From the NCBI RefSeq assembly GCF_000526715.1, contig NZ_JAGP01000001.1, positions 2,294,001-2,358,000 on the forward strand: a stretch of DNA of 64,000 bases. The letters run 5' to 3'. A program made the translations under genes and the position numbers. Each line of letters starts with the position of its first letter. Position 1 is the stretch's first letter. Source of the stretch: Hydrogenovibrio kuenenii DSM 12350. Lineage in GTDB: Bacteria; Pseudomonadota; Gammaproteobacteria; Thiomicrospirales; Thiomicrospiraceae. A model generated the notes under the pieces. It was not told the origin of the DNA and searched no databases. It saw only the letters and a list, made by a program, of their open reading frames with translations. Below are positions 7,448-17,042 of this stretch, one piece after another.

Positions 7448-10400
7448 GAGTGTGTCTCCTCTGCTTTTGGAGCAAGATTCGCTTCGCTATGCGGTTTACC
7501 GAACAGTCGCTTACGATAGAGTAAATAGGTCAATACAGGAATCAGCACCATCGAGACAATCGGGGCGGAAATCATGCCGCCAATCATCGGTGCCGCAATA
7601 CGTTTCATCACATCTGCCCCCGTGCCTGTGCCGAATAGAATCGGCAATAACCCGATGACAATCACCGCTACCGTCATGGCTTTGGGGCGCACGCGCTGTA
7701 CCGCACCTTGCATAATTGCTGCTCGCAAATCTTGTGGAGAATTCAATTGATGTGACTCTTTTGCATGCGTAATTGCCTGCTTCAAGTACAACAACATCAC
7801 TACCCCAAACTCTGCGGCTACCCCGGCAAGCGCGATCATCCCCACCGCGACGGCAACGGAATAGGCATAATCCAACCACCATAAGAACCAAAGCGATCCC
7901 AGTAACGCAAAAGGAATCACCAACAAAATCATCATGGCTTCGACCACATCTTTAAAAATGAAATAAAGCAGCAAGAAGATTATCAACACAGTCAGGGGCA
8001 CGATATGTTCCAGCGACTCTTGCGCTTTCAACAGATACTCATATTGCCCTGTCCAACTGATGCTGTAACCCGGTGGTAATTTGACTTTTTGCTCGACAAT
8101 TTTCTGCGCATTTTGCACGTAGCTTGCCAAATCCACGCCCTTGTTTAGATCAACAAACGCCCAACCGTTCAAGCGAGCATTCTCCGATTTAATCATCGGT
8201 GGCCCGAGCTTCACCACAATATCTGCGACCTCACCTAACTGTAGTTGGTTACCTTTCGCGGTCACTATCGGTAGCGTTTGTAGTTTCTGCAAAGAGTCTC
8301 GCCAAACCTGCGGATAACGCAAATTCATGGTATAGCGTTCTCTGCCTTCCAAGGTGGTTTGCAATACCTTGCCACCGACTGAAGTGGACAAAATATCCGC
8401 CAACTCTGTCATGCTCAGACCATAACGTGCCATGGCTTTTCGTTTTGGCAGAATATCCATATAACGCCCGCCTTCGGAACGCTCAGCATAGGCAGATAAA
8501 GTGCCGGGAATGGTTTTCAATACCGCTTCCAGTTGACGGCCAATCTTATCTATTTGATGCAAGTCATCGCCCGCGATTTTGATACCGATTGGGGTTTTAA
8601 TGCCGGTAGACTGCATATCAATCCGCGTTTTGATTGGCTGAACCCAAGCATTGGTCACTCCTGGAAATTTCACCTTATCGTTCAGTGCGTTAATCAACTT
8701 GGGTAAAGTCATGCCTTGAGGCCATTCCGATTTTGGTTTTAGCTGAATGGTGGTTTCAATCATCGTCAAGGGTGCCGGATCCGTCGCGGTATCCGCACGG
8801 CCGATTTTGCCGAAAACGCTTTTCACCTCTGGGAAGCTTTTGATTAATGCATCAGTTTCTTGCAACAGACTTTGCGCCTCACCAATCGACAAACCGGGTA
8901 ACGTCGTCGGCATATAGAGTAAATCACCCTCTTCCAACTCTGGCATAAACTCCGAGCCGAGATGTTGCCAAGGATAAAACGCCGAGACAAACAGCAACAA
9001 AGCTACAGCGACAATGGTTTTCGGCCAATGCAGGAGCTTAGCCAATACTGGTCTATAACCTGCAATTAGAAATCGGTTAATCGGGTTATCTGTTTCATGT
9101 GGAACCTTGCCTCGCACAAAATAACCAATCAACACCGGCACCAATGAAACCGCCAGCCCAGCCGCTACAGCCATAGCCAAAGTTTTCGTCAGTGCCAGCG
9201 GCGTAAACATACGCCCCGCCTGCTCTTGCAATGAAAAGATTGGGATAAAGCTCAACGCAATAATCAACAACGATAAGAATAGAGGTAGACCCACTTCTTT
9301 TGACGCATCCAGAATCAAACGCCAATGGGTTTCGCCTGTTGCCACTTCACCTGTTTCTCGATGATAGGCTTCGAGATGTTTATGTGCATTCTCGATCATC
9401 ACAATCGATGCATCCACCATGGTTCCGATGGCGATAGCAATACCACCCAAGCTCATAATATTGGCTGACACACCCAGCTTTTCGAGAATAATAAATGCGC
9501 CGAGAATCCCTAGCGGTAAAGAAACCACTGCCACCAGCGCTGAACGTAAGTGCATCAAAAACACCAGAGAAATCAACGCGACAACAATAATCTCTTCAAT
9601 CAACTTATGTTTTAAGGTGTCCACTGAACGGTTAATCAAACTGGAACGGTCATAGACTTCCTTGATTTCTACGCCTTGCGGCAATCCAGGTTTCAACTCG
9701 GCCAATTTTTGCTTAACGGCTTGGATAACTTTCAGCGCATTTTCGCCAGAGCGCATTACGATAATACCGCCAACCACTTCGCCTTTACCGTTTAGCTCGG
9801 CAATGCCACGTCTCGGTTGCGGACCAAGTTTGATTTGCGCAATGTCTTTCAACAACACAGGCGTCTGATCTTGTGAAAAAACACCGACCGGGACTTCTCC
9901 CAATTGCTTCACCTTAGTCACGTAACCTTTCAACGCCACCATATACTCGGCTTCACCCTGCTCGATAACCGATGCCCCCATTTCCACACTAGAGCTGCGA
10001 ACCGCTTTTTCCACTTGCTGCAAACTCAAGTGATAAGCGCGAAGTTTGTTTGGGTCTATCGTCACTTGATATTGCTTGATCATGCCGCCAACCGATGCCA
10101 CTTCCGATACCCCAGGAACCGACTGCAACTCGTACTTCAAGAACCAATCTTGCAGGGTTCTGAGTTGTGATAAGTCATGGTGATGGGTTTTATCAACCAA
10201 GGCATATTCATACACCCAGCCAACCCCCGAAGCATCCGGCCCTAAGGTCGGTTGTACATCTGCTGGCAACGCGCCTTTGACTTGGCTGAGATATTCCAAC
10301 ACTCGTGAACGCGCCCAATAGGGATCCGTGCCATCTTTAAACAACACATAAACATAAGAATCGCCAAAAAATGAATAGCCGCGTACCACTTTGGTTTTAG

Positions 10401-10629
10401 GTACCGACATCATCAGTTTAGAAATGGGATAAGTGACTTGATCTTCTACCACCTGAGGCGTTTGGCCGGCATAAGGTGTTTTGATAATGACTTGCACATC
10501 CGATAAATCCGGAATCGCATCCAAAGGCGTTTTTTGAAATGCGACCCATCCCCAAATACCAATCGCCACACTGAGCAACAACACCAACACACGGTTATAG
10601 ATAGCCGCTGTAATGATTCGATTAATCAT
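7444..10629 (-). CDS. cusA: CusA-type heavy-metal RND efflux pump
   Basis: 1061 residues, the usual size (CusA 1047). This is the inner-membrane proton-driven pump that moves metal ions from periplasm or cytoplasm into the TolC channel. Segments diagnostic of the Cu(I)/Ag(I) group are present: YMPTTLPGLS, PLTMIETTI and RIDMQSTGIKTPIGIK hold the three methionines that bind Cu(I) in CusA, and TM4 carries the proton-relay Asp in GTMVDASIVMIENAHK. ALAGVAAEFGVVMLLYLK also matches CusA rather than CzcA. A good AGGAGG ribosome site precedes ATG 10629. It is the second gene of the cusB-cusA-tolC operon. Confidence 0.92.
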   Translation of the reverse strand: MINRIITAAIYNRVLVLLLSVAIGIWGWVAFQKTPLDAIPDLSDVQVIIKTPYAGQTPQVVEDQVTYPISKLMMSVPKTKVVRGYSFFGDSYVYVLFKDGTDPYWARSRVLEYLSQVKGALPADVQPTLGPDASGVGWVYEYALVDKTHHHDLSQLRTLQDWFLKYELQSVPGVSEVASVGGMIKQYQVTIDPNKLRAYHLSLQQVEKAVRSSSVEMGASVIEQGEAEYMVALKGYVTKVKQLGEVPVGVFSQDQTPVLLKDIAQIKLGPQPRRGIAELNGKGEVVGGIIVMRSGENALKVIQAVKQKLAELKPGLPQGVEIKEVYDRSSLINRSVDTLKHKLIEEIIVVALISLVFLMHLRSALVAVVSLPLGILGAFIILEKLGVSANIMSLGGIAIAIGTMVDASIVMIENAHKHLEAYHRETGEVATGETHWRLILDASKEVGLPLFLSLLIIALSFIPIFSLQEQAGRMFTPLALTKTLAMAVAAGLAVSLVPVLIGYFVRGKVPHETDNPINRFLIAGYRPVLAKLLHWPKTIVAVALLLFVSAFYPWQHLGSEFMPELEEGDLLYMPTTLPGLSIGEAQSLLQETDALIKSFPEVKSVFGKIGRADTATDPAPLTMIETTIQLKPKSEWPQGMTLPKLINALNDKVKFPGVTNAWVQPIKTRIDMQSTGIKTPIGIKIAGDDLHQIDKIGRQLEAVLKTIPGTLSAYAERSEGGRYMDILPKRKAMARYGLSMTELADILSTSVGGKVLQTTLEGRERYTMNLRYPQVWRDSLQKLQTLPIVTAKGNQLQLGEVADIVVKLGPPMIKSENARLNGWAFVDLNKGVDLASYVQNAQKIVEQKVKLPPGYSISWTGQYEYLLKAQESLEHIVPLTVLIIFLLLYFIFKDVVEAMMILLVIPFALLGSLWFLWWLDYAYSVAVAVGMIALAGVAAEFGVVMLLYLKQAITHAKESHQLNSPQDLRAAIMQGAVQRVRPKAMTVAVIVIGLLPILFGTGTGADVMKRIAAPMIGGMISAPIVSMVLIPVLTYLLYRKRLFGKPHSEANLAPKAEETHS

Positions 10630-10637
10630 AGCGCCTC

Positions 10638-11900
10638 CTATTTGTGTTGATGTCCGCTAAACATCAGCTTTCTTAAGTTAGATTGAATCTGACTTTCAGA
10701 ATCCAATAAGAATTGTCCAGAAACCACAATACGATCACCTTCCTCCAAACCTGAATAGATTTCGACAATGCCTTGCGTTTCCATACCGGTGACCACTTTC
10801 ACCACCTGAAACTCACCATTATCCAACTCTTTCACCACGCGTTTTTCATGACCGTCGTCAATCACTGCGCTCAAAGGAATGGCTAAGGTATTGCGTTTAG
10901 GTCCACCATAAATGGCAACATCGACAAACATATTCGGCTTAAGAGACAGATCTTTGTTTTCCACTGGCAAACGTACTTTCAATGCTTGCGATGCCGTATC
11001 GGTTACCGGGTAAATATAGTCGATAACACTTTCCCAAGTTCGCTTAGGAAAAGCATTGGTGGAAATGTCGGCTGTCAGCCCATCTTTAATCCAACTTTGT
11101 TGCAAAGGCAACACTTCTGCTTCCACCCAAACGGTCGATAAATCCGCTACATTCATCAGTTCAGTCTGAGGTTGCACATACATACCATCCTGCACAATCA
11201 GGTTCGACACGACACCGTTTTGCGGCGCATAAATCGGTACTTGGTTTATCGTGTCACCTCTTCGCTCGATTTGGCGAATCACGCTTTTGTCCAGCCCCAA
11301 CAATGACAGGCGAATTTCTGCCGACTTCACCAAAGAATTTGCGGCTTTACCAATACGCTTGCGATTTTGAATGGCCAGCAATAAATCCTGTTGAGCCGAA
11401 ACGATTTCTGGTGAATAGATGCGATACAACAACTGACCTTTTTTAATACTCTCGCCATTGCTGCGCACTGCTAGGTCGCTAATCCACCCCGATGCACGCG
11501 GGTGGATATGAACAGCCTTACTTTCATCGGCAACGACTTTTCCAAAGGTAGGGATATATTTCCAAAGCGTGGTTTTCTGTACCTTAGCGGTACGAATGGC
11601 AAAACCTTGCTTGGTGCCTGACACACCGCCTTGGCTAACGGAAATCTTCGGTGCCTGTTCAGACGCTTTAAATAATTGTTTCACCAGCTTCATACCGCAG
11701 ATAGGGCAAGTACCCGGATGGTCACGCACAATCTGCGGATGCATCGGACAGACATATTTATACAGAACTTTGTTGTCACCTTTTTCTGGCACAAGTGATG
11801 GAAGCTTGTTATTGGCGGTGGTATCTGCCAAGCTCGCAACTGGAAGCCCACTGATGACAGCAGATAGCACACCATAAAGAAATTGCCTACGGGTTTTCAT
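10638..11900 (-). CDS. cusB: CusB-type periplasmic adaptor with N-terminal heavy-metal binding domain
   Basis: 420 residues. After the signal comes a heavy-metal binding domain of the YHS-like HMBD type (YVCPMHPQI...GTCPICGM), then the lipoyl, barrel-sandwich and beta-barrel parts of a membrane-fusion protein. It links the RND pump to the outer channel and hands over Cu(I)/Ag(I). The start at 11900 (ATG after AAGGTG) is preferred over a GTG three codons upstream. The leader begins [10 protein letters not shown], a twin-arginine motif, so export of the folded, perhaps metal-loaded, adaptor through Tat is possible. Most CusB proteins use Sec. Confidence 0.9.
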   Translation of the reverse strand: MKTRRQFLYGVLSAVISGLPVASLADTTANNKLPSLVPEKGDNKVLYKYVCPMHPQIVRDHPGTCPICGMKLVKQLFKASEQAPKISVSQGGVSGTKQGFAIRTAKVQKTTLWKYIPTFGKVVADESKAVHIHPRASGWISDLAVRSNGESIKKGQLLYRIYSPEIVSAQQDLLLAIQNRKRIGKAANSLVKSAEIRLSLLGLDKSVIRQIERRGDTINQVPIYAPQNGVVSNLIVQDGMYVQPQTELMNVADLSTVWVEAEVLPLQQSWIKDGLTADISTNAFPKRTWESVIDYIYPVTDTASQALKVRLPVENKDLSLKPNMFVDVAIYGGPKRNTLAIPLSAVIDDGHEKRVVKELDNGEFQVVKVVTGMETQGIVEIYSGLEEGDRIVVSGQFLLDSESQIQSNLRKLMFSGHQHK

Positions 11901-12010
11901 AGAATTCACCTTATTTCGAGGGTTAACTCGAATGTCTTAAAAATTGACTGTTTTGTTTACGCAAAATGCGCAAAGACTGCGTTCATAGCACGCAAACGAG
12001 CAAAAAAAGA

Positions 12011-12442
12011 CTAGGCGAATTTAGGAGGACGAATGTGTTTACTGGTAGGCGCGACAGGTAAAGAAGTTTTAATAGCGAAAACCGGCATTTCTGATGGCAC
12101 TTCAAAATCGAATTGAGGTGTCATCATATCTGCCACTGGGTAAATCACATGGCATTGATCCATATCGTAATGGCAAGGACCATGACAATAAGGACAATAA
12201 TGTGCATAAGACATTTTAGGGGCATCTTGTTGCTGCATATCCATTTGCATCATATGACAAGCAGGCATATTCATAGCGGTGTCTTTCGACATCTGATGCC
12301 CCATTGCTGCATGACTCACTTCAGTAGACTGAGCAGTTGAAGCTGATGTTGAAGGCAAAGGGATAGCCATCGCCCAGTGTGAATACAGGGCAGAGAACAG
12401 TACCATAAAGGCCATCAAATAATGTCTGAGTCGTTTTGTCAT
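12011..12442 (-). CDS. exported Met/His/Cys-rich small protein, probably metal-binding
   Basis: 143 residues. An N-terminal hydrophobic segment (FMVLFSALYSHWAMA) looks like a cleavable signal. The mature part is packed with methionines and histidines (MGHQMSK, MNMPACHMMQMDMQQQ) followed by CPYCHGPCHYDMDQCH. Such residues bind Cu(I)/Ag(I). It leads the leftward cus operon 110 bases ahead of cusB and could act as a periplasmic copper sponge or chaperone in place of CusF, which is absent. No named family is recognised with confidence. Confidence 0.65.
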   Translation of the reverse strand: MTKRLRHYLMAFMVLFSALYSHWAMAIPLPSTSASTAQSTEVSHAAMGHQMSKDTAMNMPACHMMQMDMQQQDAPKMSYAHYCPYCHGPCHYDMDQCHVIYPVADMMTPQFDFEVPSEMPVFAIKTSLPVAPTSKHIRPPKFA

Positions 12443-12512
12443 AAAATCAATTTTAAGTGAATGCTTATATTTTGCAATTAAAATCCTGTTGTACAGTCAT
12501 TGAATTTTTTAA

Positions 12513-12536
12513 TAATTAGAAATAATTCTCATTTCC
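12513..12536 (-). promoter_or_regulatory. weak Fur-box-like site in the divergent metal-gene promoter region
   Basis: The minus strand reads AAATGAGAATTATTTCTAAT, agreeing with the first half of the Fur 7-1-7 site (TGATAAT-N-ATTATCA) but with several mismatches in the second half. It lies between the two divergent metal genes at 12442 and 12596. Low confidence; an AT-rich promoter could give this by chance. Confidence 0.25.
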
Positions 12537-12595
12537 TTTGTAATGTTGTTTGGCGTAAAATGACAATTAATCGACTCCATTTTCTCAGGTGATTT

Positions 12596-13699
12596 ATGTT
12601 CGCGACTTTTATACAAAACCTATGGCAAACCCTTGCTATTTCAGCGCCCTGGCTGATATTCGGCTTGATTATTGCGGGTATTATCAAAGCCAAAGTGTCG
12701 AATAAATGGGTCGCCAAACATTTATCGGGCAACGGTAGCACCCCCGTCATTAAAGGTGCTTTAATTGGTGCGCCTTTGCCTTTGTGCTCTTGCTCGGTCA
12801 TTCCTGTCGCCACCCAATTACATCGTTCGGGAGCTTCCAAAGGCGCAACTGCAGCCTTTTTGGTTTCCACCCCCGAAACTGGGGTTGATTCCATTTCTCT
12901 AAGCTATGCGCTACTGGGGCCATTTATGGCGGTCATTAGACCCATTTCTGCGGTTTTATCCGCTATTGTCACCGGGTTAAGCATTAGCTGGTTTGCAAAA
13001 CACAATGATACAGAGGCCGCTTCCAATGAAACTGTTGCTGCCAGCTGTTGCCACGAAGAAGCCCCTAAAAGCAGTTGTTGCTCAACCGAGAAAGCAGAAG
13101 AAACAGACAAAGAAGAAAGTTGCTGTGGTGCGGAAAAACAAGACGACGCACCTAAAATGACGTTACTACAAGGTGTTCATTACGCCTTTACCCAAATGCT
13201 AGACGACATGAAAAAATGGTTATTCATCGGTCTGGTTTTATCGGCACTGGTGATGACTTTTATTCCCAACGACTTCTTGTTGCAGTACCAAAATCAATGG
13301 TGGATTTATCTACTGGTATTCGTCGCCAGTTTCCCGGTTTACATCTGTGCATCCGCTTCTACCCCGGTAGCAGCAGGGTTAATGTTGGCAGGCCTATCGC
13401 CGGGCGCCACCTTAATTTTTATGCTGGCAGGGCCTTCTACCAATGTAGCCACCCTCGGCATTCTAAAACAAGAACTGGGCGCACAAGCCATGAAACTTTA
13501 TGTTGCCTCTCTTGCTGTCACCAGCATTGCTCTCGGAGTTGCGGTTGATTGGATAGCACATGATTGGCAAATCGACTTGCATCAACAACTTATGCATCAC
13601 CATGAATTTCTGCCAGGCTGGGTCAGTGCTGTTAGCGTGATAATTCTATTTGCGTTTGGTATCAAGGCGGTTCGACAGAAATTCTTACCAACAGCTTAG
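12596..13699 (+). CDS. SO_0444-type Cu/Zn efflux permease
   Basis: 367 residues with two groups of four to five membrane helices joined by a hydrophilic loop at about residues 148-182 that contains three CC pairs (SCCHEE, SCCSTE, SCCGAE). The first half carries the family motif PLPLCSCSVIPVA (Cys64, Cys66), shared with ArsP-like permeases. The family exports copper, zinc or organo-arsenicals; the Cys-pair loop favours a soft metal. It is divergent from the cus genes. A minus-orientation dispersed-element copy lies at 13605-13623. Confidence 0.82.
   Translation: MFATFIQNLWQTLAISAPWLIFGLIIAGIIKAKVSNKWVAKHLSGNGSTPVIKGALIGAPLPLCSCSVIPVATQLHRSGASKGATAAFLVSTPETGVDSISLSYALLGPFMAVIRPISAVLSAIVTGLSISWFAKHNDTEAASNETVAASCCHEEAPKSSCCSTEKAEETDKEESCCGAEKQDDAPKMTLLQGVHYAFTQMLDDMKKWLFIGLVLSALVMTFIPNDFLLQYQNQWWIYLLVFVASFPVYICASASTPVAAGLMLAGLSPGATLIFMLAGPSTNVATLGILKQELGAQAMKLYVASLAVTSIALGVAVDWIAHDWQIDLHQQLMHHHEFLPGWVSAVSVIILFAFGIKAVRQKFLPTA
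13605..13623 (-). repeat. dispersed element, intragenic copy in permease gene
   Basis: The minus strand reads ACCCAGCCTGGCAGAAATT: perfect core with an AT-rich tail, inside the coding region 76 bases before the stop. Confidence 0.65.
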
Positions 13700-13703
13700 T
13701 TCT

Positions 13704-14459
13704 ATGCCCGAACTTTCGATTGAGCTCATTGCTTTTCTGTTCGCTATTGCACTACTGGCAGGCATGATTGATACACTGGCAGGCGGTGGTGGTTTATTAA
13801 CTTTGCCTGCTTTAATCGTCAGTGGATTACCACCATTGGCGGCACTTGGTACCAATAAACTGCAAAGCACCGTTGGCACTGGCATGGCGACTTTTATGAT
13901 GCTAAAGCACAAAAAAGTTACTTGGCGGCAAGTGAAATGGACGATGCTCTCAGCCTTTATCGGCTCAACGCTAGGTACTATTTTCATTCAATTTCTGGAC
14001 ACGGCTTTTTTGTCTTGGTTGATTCCACTGGTGTTATCGATCATTGCATTCTATTTTTTATTTGCCAAAGCGCCACATGAACTTAACCGCCCTCATAAAG
14101 TATCAGATAAAACCTACCAACGTTTTGTGCTACCGACTATCGGCGCTTATGACGGCATGTTTGGCCCCGGAACGGGTTCTTTTTTCAGTCTGGCGGGCGT
14201 GTCATTAAAAGGTCAAGGGTTGCTGCAAGCGACTGTCACTGCTAAAACACTCAATTTCGCTACCAATGCAGCCTCCTTAATCGTGTTTATTTTTGCAGGA
14301 CATGTGGTCTGGGTTCTCGGTAGCATTATGATGCTGGGGCAACTCTTTGGTGCTTGGCTCGGCTCGCATTTTCTATTCCGTATCAACCCAACCCATTTAC
14401 GTTATTTGGTTGCCCTAATGTGTTTGGCCATGCTCATAAAATATCTCATATCTGCATAA
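13704..14459 (+). CDS. TauE/SafE family permease
   Basis: About 251 residues and seven to eight membrane helices. It has two half-repeats typical of TauE/SafE sulfite or organosulfur exporters (GMIDTLAGGGGLLTLPAL near the start; GAYDGMFGPGTGSFFSL in the middle). The reading frame could begin at 13650, but that would overlap the preceding permease by 50 bases; the ATG at 13704, four bases after its stop, is the likely start and implies coupling. Substrate is unknown; a sulfonate, sulfite or metal-anion exporter is consistent with the neighbourhood. Confidence 0.82.
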   Translation: MPELSIELIAFLFAIALLAGMIDTLAGGGGLLTLPALIVSGLPPLAALGTNKLQSTVGTGMATFMMLKHKKVTWRQVKWTMLSAFIGSTLGTIFIQFLDTAFLSWLIPLVLSIIAFYFLFAKAPHELNRPHKVSDKTYQRFVLPTIGAYDGMFGPGTGSFFSLAGVSLKGQGLLQATVTAKTLNFATNAASLIVFIFAGHVVWVLGSIMMLGQLFGAWLGSHFLFRINPTHLRYLVALMCLAMLIKYLISA

Positions 14460-14468
14460 AAACACCTT

Positions 14469-14487
14469 ACCCAGCCTGGTAGATTTT
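14469..14487 (+). repeat. dispersed element copy 3
   Basis: ACCCAGCCTGGTAGATTTT, one mismatch, ten bases after the TauE/SafE stop codon. Confidence 0.85.
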
Positions 14488-14541
14488 GACGGTCTTCACC
14501 AGATTTCAGCACCAAACAGATCATGACCAATTCCATATCTT

Positions 14542-14573
14542 TGTTGACAAAGACAAACAAATTGTTAACAAAG
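14542..14573. promoter_or_regulatory. tandem activator-site candidates upstream of porin promoter
   Basis: TGTTGACAAAG (14542-14552) and TGTTAACAAAG (14563-14573) repeat with a 21-base period, two helical turns. Each is a short palindrome of the form TTGT-NN-ACAA. They lie 86-117 bases ahead of the sigma-54-like -24 element, the usual distance for enhancer sites of a sigma-54 activator. The same motif precedes the importer and cynS. Confidence 0.5.
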
Positions 14574-14657
14574 AGCAACATATAACTCATTGATTTAGCT
14601 TAGATTTTAGGGTTGCCATAAAGCTAGTTTATTGATTCTATTAACTTTTCCTAATTT

Positions 14658-14672
14658 TGGCGCAACCAGTGC
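14658..14672 (+). promoter_or_regulatory. sigma-54-type promoter candidate for the porin gene
   Basis: TGGCGCAACCAGTGC has GG and GC separated by the required 10 bases (consensus TGGCAC-N5-TTGC). Transcription would start near 14684, leaving a 19-base leader with TAGGAG before ATG 14703. Confidence 0.55.
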
Positions 14673-14702
14673 GAATGAGAACCGAAACGTTAGGAGACCG
14701 TT

Positions 14703-15944
14703 ATGAAGCAAAAACCTTTAATCAAACACATTCATGCCGTCCTTGCAGGTTCTGCAATCGGATTGGCTTCTTTTTCCAGCCCTACAGTCATGGCCGGTGA
14801 GTTCACCGATGCGCTAACGGGTGGTAAACCGACAGTCGATATTCGCCTGCGCTACGAAGGCGTTAACCAAAAAGGCAAAGACGACGCGGCCGCTTTTACC
14901 GAAAGAACTCGCGTTGGCTACCTGACGGGAGATTACAAAGGCTTCACTGGCTTTGTTGAAATGTCAGGCACTGAAGCCTTAGGCGGCAGAAAAAACTATT
15001 ATGTTGCTGCTGGGCCTGGCGCAGGTGGTGATGCGACTAAGGCCGTCGTTTTAGATCCGACCATCACGGTTCTTAACCAAGCATGGATTGGTTATAAAGT
15101 GGGTAGCACCGCTATCAAAGCCGGTAAGCAACGCATCATTTTCGACACGCGCTTTTTAGGAAATGTGGGCTGGCGTCAAACCGAACAGGTTTACACAGGG
15201 GTGACTTTAAAAACCGCCATCATTCCAAAAACAATGCTGGACTATGCCTATATTACCGACACGCGTAATCCAATTGGTGTTGACCGTATCATGAAGACCC
15301 ATGCCTTGCAGGCAGCTTACGGCGGGATTCCTTTCGGCAAGCTGACGGCTTACGCTTACTTGATCGACTATGACCTAAACACTCTAGGCGCAGCGGAAAA
15401 AGACAGCCAGACTACAGGCCTGAGATTTGCCGGGAAAACAGGCATCAGCGATAGCATGAAGGCTATCTATCACATCGAATATGCCACGCAAGGCAAGTAT
15501 GCTGACAGCACCAATATCGGTGGGGATTATACTCGAGCAGAACTGGGCCTAGGCTTCAAGAAAGCTGCTGTGAAAATTGGTCAGGAAAAACTCGGCGGTA
15601 ACGGCACACATGCTTTCCAAACGCCTCTTGGTACGGTTCACCTCTATAACGGTTGGGCAGATATGTTTATCGGGCCTGTTGGCGGTACACCAGCAAATGG
15701 CTTGATAGACAACTATCTAAACGTCTCAGGAAAAGCCTTGGGAATGAAGTTAGCCGCGGCATATCACGACTTTAGCGCTGATAAAGGCGGCTCAAAATAT
15801 GGTACGGAATACGACCTGTTGGCTGCCAAGAAGTTTGGCAAGGTGTATACGGCTGGGGTCAAATACGCTTCTTTCAGCGCAGACAGTGCCTCCACTTACA
15901 AAAATACCAACAAAATCTGGATTTGGGGTGAGGCCAAATTCTAA
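14703..15944 (+). CDS. outer membrane porin-like beta-barrel protein
   Basis: 413 residues. The first 31 form a signal peptide ending at VMAG. The rest shows alternating hydrophobic/hydrophilic strands, many Gly and aromatic residues, and a C-terminal strand ending in Phe (WIWGEAKF), as required for outer-membrane insertion. It resembles alginate-export/OprD-type barrels, though the substrate cannot be inferred from sequence. It has its own sigma-54-like promoter and stands just ahead of the ABC importer genes, so it probably lets the importer's small anionic substrate cross the outer membrane. Confidence 0.75.
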   Translation: MKQKPLIKHIHAVLAGSAIGLASFSSPTVMAGEFTDALTGGKPTVDIRLRYEGVNQKGKDDAAAFTERTRVGYLTGDYKGFTGFVEMSGTEALGGRKNYYVAAGPGAGGDATKAVVLDPTITVLNQAWIGYKVGSTAIKAGKQRIIFDTRFLGNVGWRQTEQVYTGVTLKTAIIPKTMLDYAYITDTRNPIGVDRIMKTHALQAAYGGIPFGKLTAYAYLIDYDLNTLGAAEKDSQTTGLRFAGKTGISDSMKAIYHIEYATQGKYADSTNIGGDYTRAELGLGFKKAAVKIGQEKLGGNGTHAFQTPLGTVHLYNGWADMFIGPVGGTPANGLIDNYLNVSGKALGMKLAAAYHDFSADKGGSKYGTEYDLLAAKKFGKVYTAGVKYASFSADSASTYKNTNKIWIWGEAKF

Positions 15945-15967
15945 TAGCAAATCGTTTTGTCGACTAT

Positions 15968-15991
15968 GCCCGCTCTTTAGCGGGCTTTTTT
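15968..15991 (+). terminator. rho-independent terminator of the porin gene
   Basis: GCCCGCT-CTTT-AGCGGGC followed by a run of T. It separates the porin transcript from the importer operon, which has its own promoter. Confidence 0.9.
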
Positions 15992-16069
15992 ATTGATAAA
16001 ACAAAGCGCTTACAAACCTAATGACAAAGTTTTTGCCAAACTTTCCGTTCTGCACCAAAAACTTACAAT

Positions 16070-16101
16070 TCATTACAAAATGTAAGACTTTGTTTACAAA
16101 C
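16070..16101. promoter_or_regulatory. activator-site candidates upstream of importer promoter
   Basis: TGTTTACAAAC at 16091-16101 sits in the perfect palindrome TTTGTTTACAAA. Exactly 21 bases before it is the weaker TCATTACAAAA (16070-16080). Position (73-104 bases before the -24 element) and period mirror the pair upstream of the porin. Confidence 0.45.
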
Positions 16102-16172
16102 AATACCCATAAAACATGACAAAAAACAATAAATTTCACTTATGTCTTTGATTTAAAAGAATAAATAATAGC

Positions 16173-16187
16173 TGGCATCCCCTAAGC
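16173..16187 (+). promoter_or_regulatory. sigma-54-type promoter candidate for the ABC importer operon
   Basis: TGGCATCCCCTAAGC: the -24 element TGGCAT is good and GG-N10-GC spacing is exact; the -12 element AAGC is weaker. The predicted start near 16199 leaves about 30 bases to ATG 16231. Confidence 0.5.
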
Positions 16188-16230
16188 TAAATAGATATTA
16201 AATAAAATTCATTTATGGAACAAAATTATT

Positions 16231-17022
16231 ATGACTGCACATGCATCAAACGTTTGGATAGCCGAGTTATCCCATAGTTACAAAAAACAATTACCACCAG
16301 TGTTAACCAATATTAACCTGAATATCCCAAAAGGCCAGCTAACTGCAATGATCGGCCGAAGCGGTTGCGGTAAATCAACTTTGCTGCAAATGATTGCCGG
16401 GCTTCTTCTTCCATCAGATGGTGTAGTACGCATCAACGGTAAAACCGTTGTTAAACCCAGTGCGAAATGGAACATGATGTTTCAAAAACCATCGCTTTAT
16501 CCTTGGATGAGCGTCCGTGAAAACGCAGCGTTAGGATTGGTGTTCGCTGGCACTTACAAACAAAAACAAGATCGAGTAGAAGAGTTGTTAGACATGGTGG
16601 GCTTATCCGAACACAAAGACAAGAACGTACAGGAGCTTTCCGGTGGTCAGCAACAACGTGTTGCCTTAGCTCGCTCTTTAGCGACTGAACCGGAAATCCT
16701 ATTGTTGGACGAACCATTTTCGGCATTAGACGCTTTTACCCGTACCGCACTACAAACCGAAGTAGCTCAAATTTGTCATGAGCAAGGCATTACGATGATT
16801 ATGGTTACCCATGACATTGAGGAAGCCATCGCCATGGCCGACAAAGTTGTCATCATGAGTCATAACCCAGGGGAAATCGTCGGAGATCTAGATGTTCCCC
16901 TTACTTATCCGAGAGACCGCAGCGCAGCGGATTTTATTGAGTTGAAAGAAACCCTATTCAACCAATTCGAGCAAATCGACTTAGCCAAACAAAAAGAAAT
17001 GGCTGAAGTCGCGAACCAATAA
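16231..17022 (+). CDS. ABC transporter ATP-binding protein (NrtD/SsuB/TauB group)
   Basis: 263 residues with a complete ATPase: Walker A GRSGCGKST, Q-loop FQKP, signature LSGGQQQR, Walker B EILLLDEPF, D-loop SALD and switch His in MVTHDIEEA. It powers import of small anions such as nitrate, cyanate, bicarbonate, taurine or sulfonates. It is first of three importer genes, 20 bases before the binding-protein gene. Proximity to cynS and the NifA-like regulator argues for cyanate or another nitrogen compound (inference). Confidence 0.9.
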   Translation: MTAHASNVWIAELSHSYKKQLPPVLTNINLNIPKGQLTAMIGRSGCGKSTLLQMIAGLLLPSDGVVRINGKTVVKPSAKWNMMFQKPSLYPWMSVRENAALGLVFAGTYKQKQDRVEELLDMVGLSEHKDKNVQELSGGQQQRVALARSLATEPEILLLDEPFSALDAFTRTALQTEVAQICHEQGITMIMVTHDIEEAIAMADKVVIMSHNPGEIVGDLDVPLTYPRDRSAADFIELKETLFNQFEQIDLAKQKEMAEVANQ

Positions 17023-17042
17023 TTTTTAAAGGAGTATTCCCC

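Noticed and set aside
7511-7891. 126-codon frame on the minus strand inside cusA
   Set aside because: It lies on the same strand in another frame within the conserved cusA end, and its translation is Arg/Cys-rich without homology.
13650-13703. Upstream start for the TauE/SafE gene
   Set aside because: It would overlap the preceding permease by 50 bases; the first 18 residues are charged and unlike the family.
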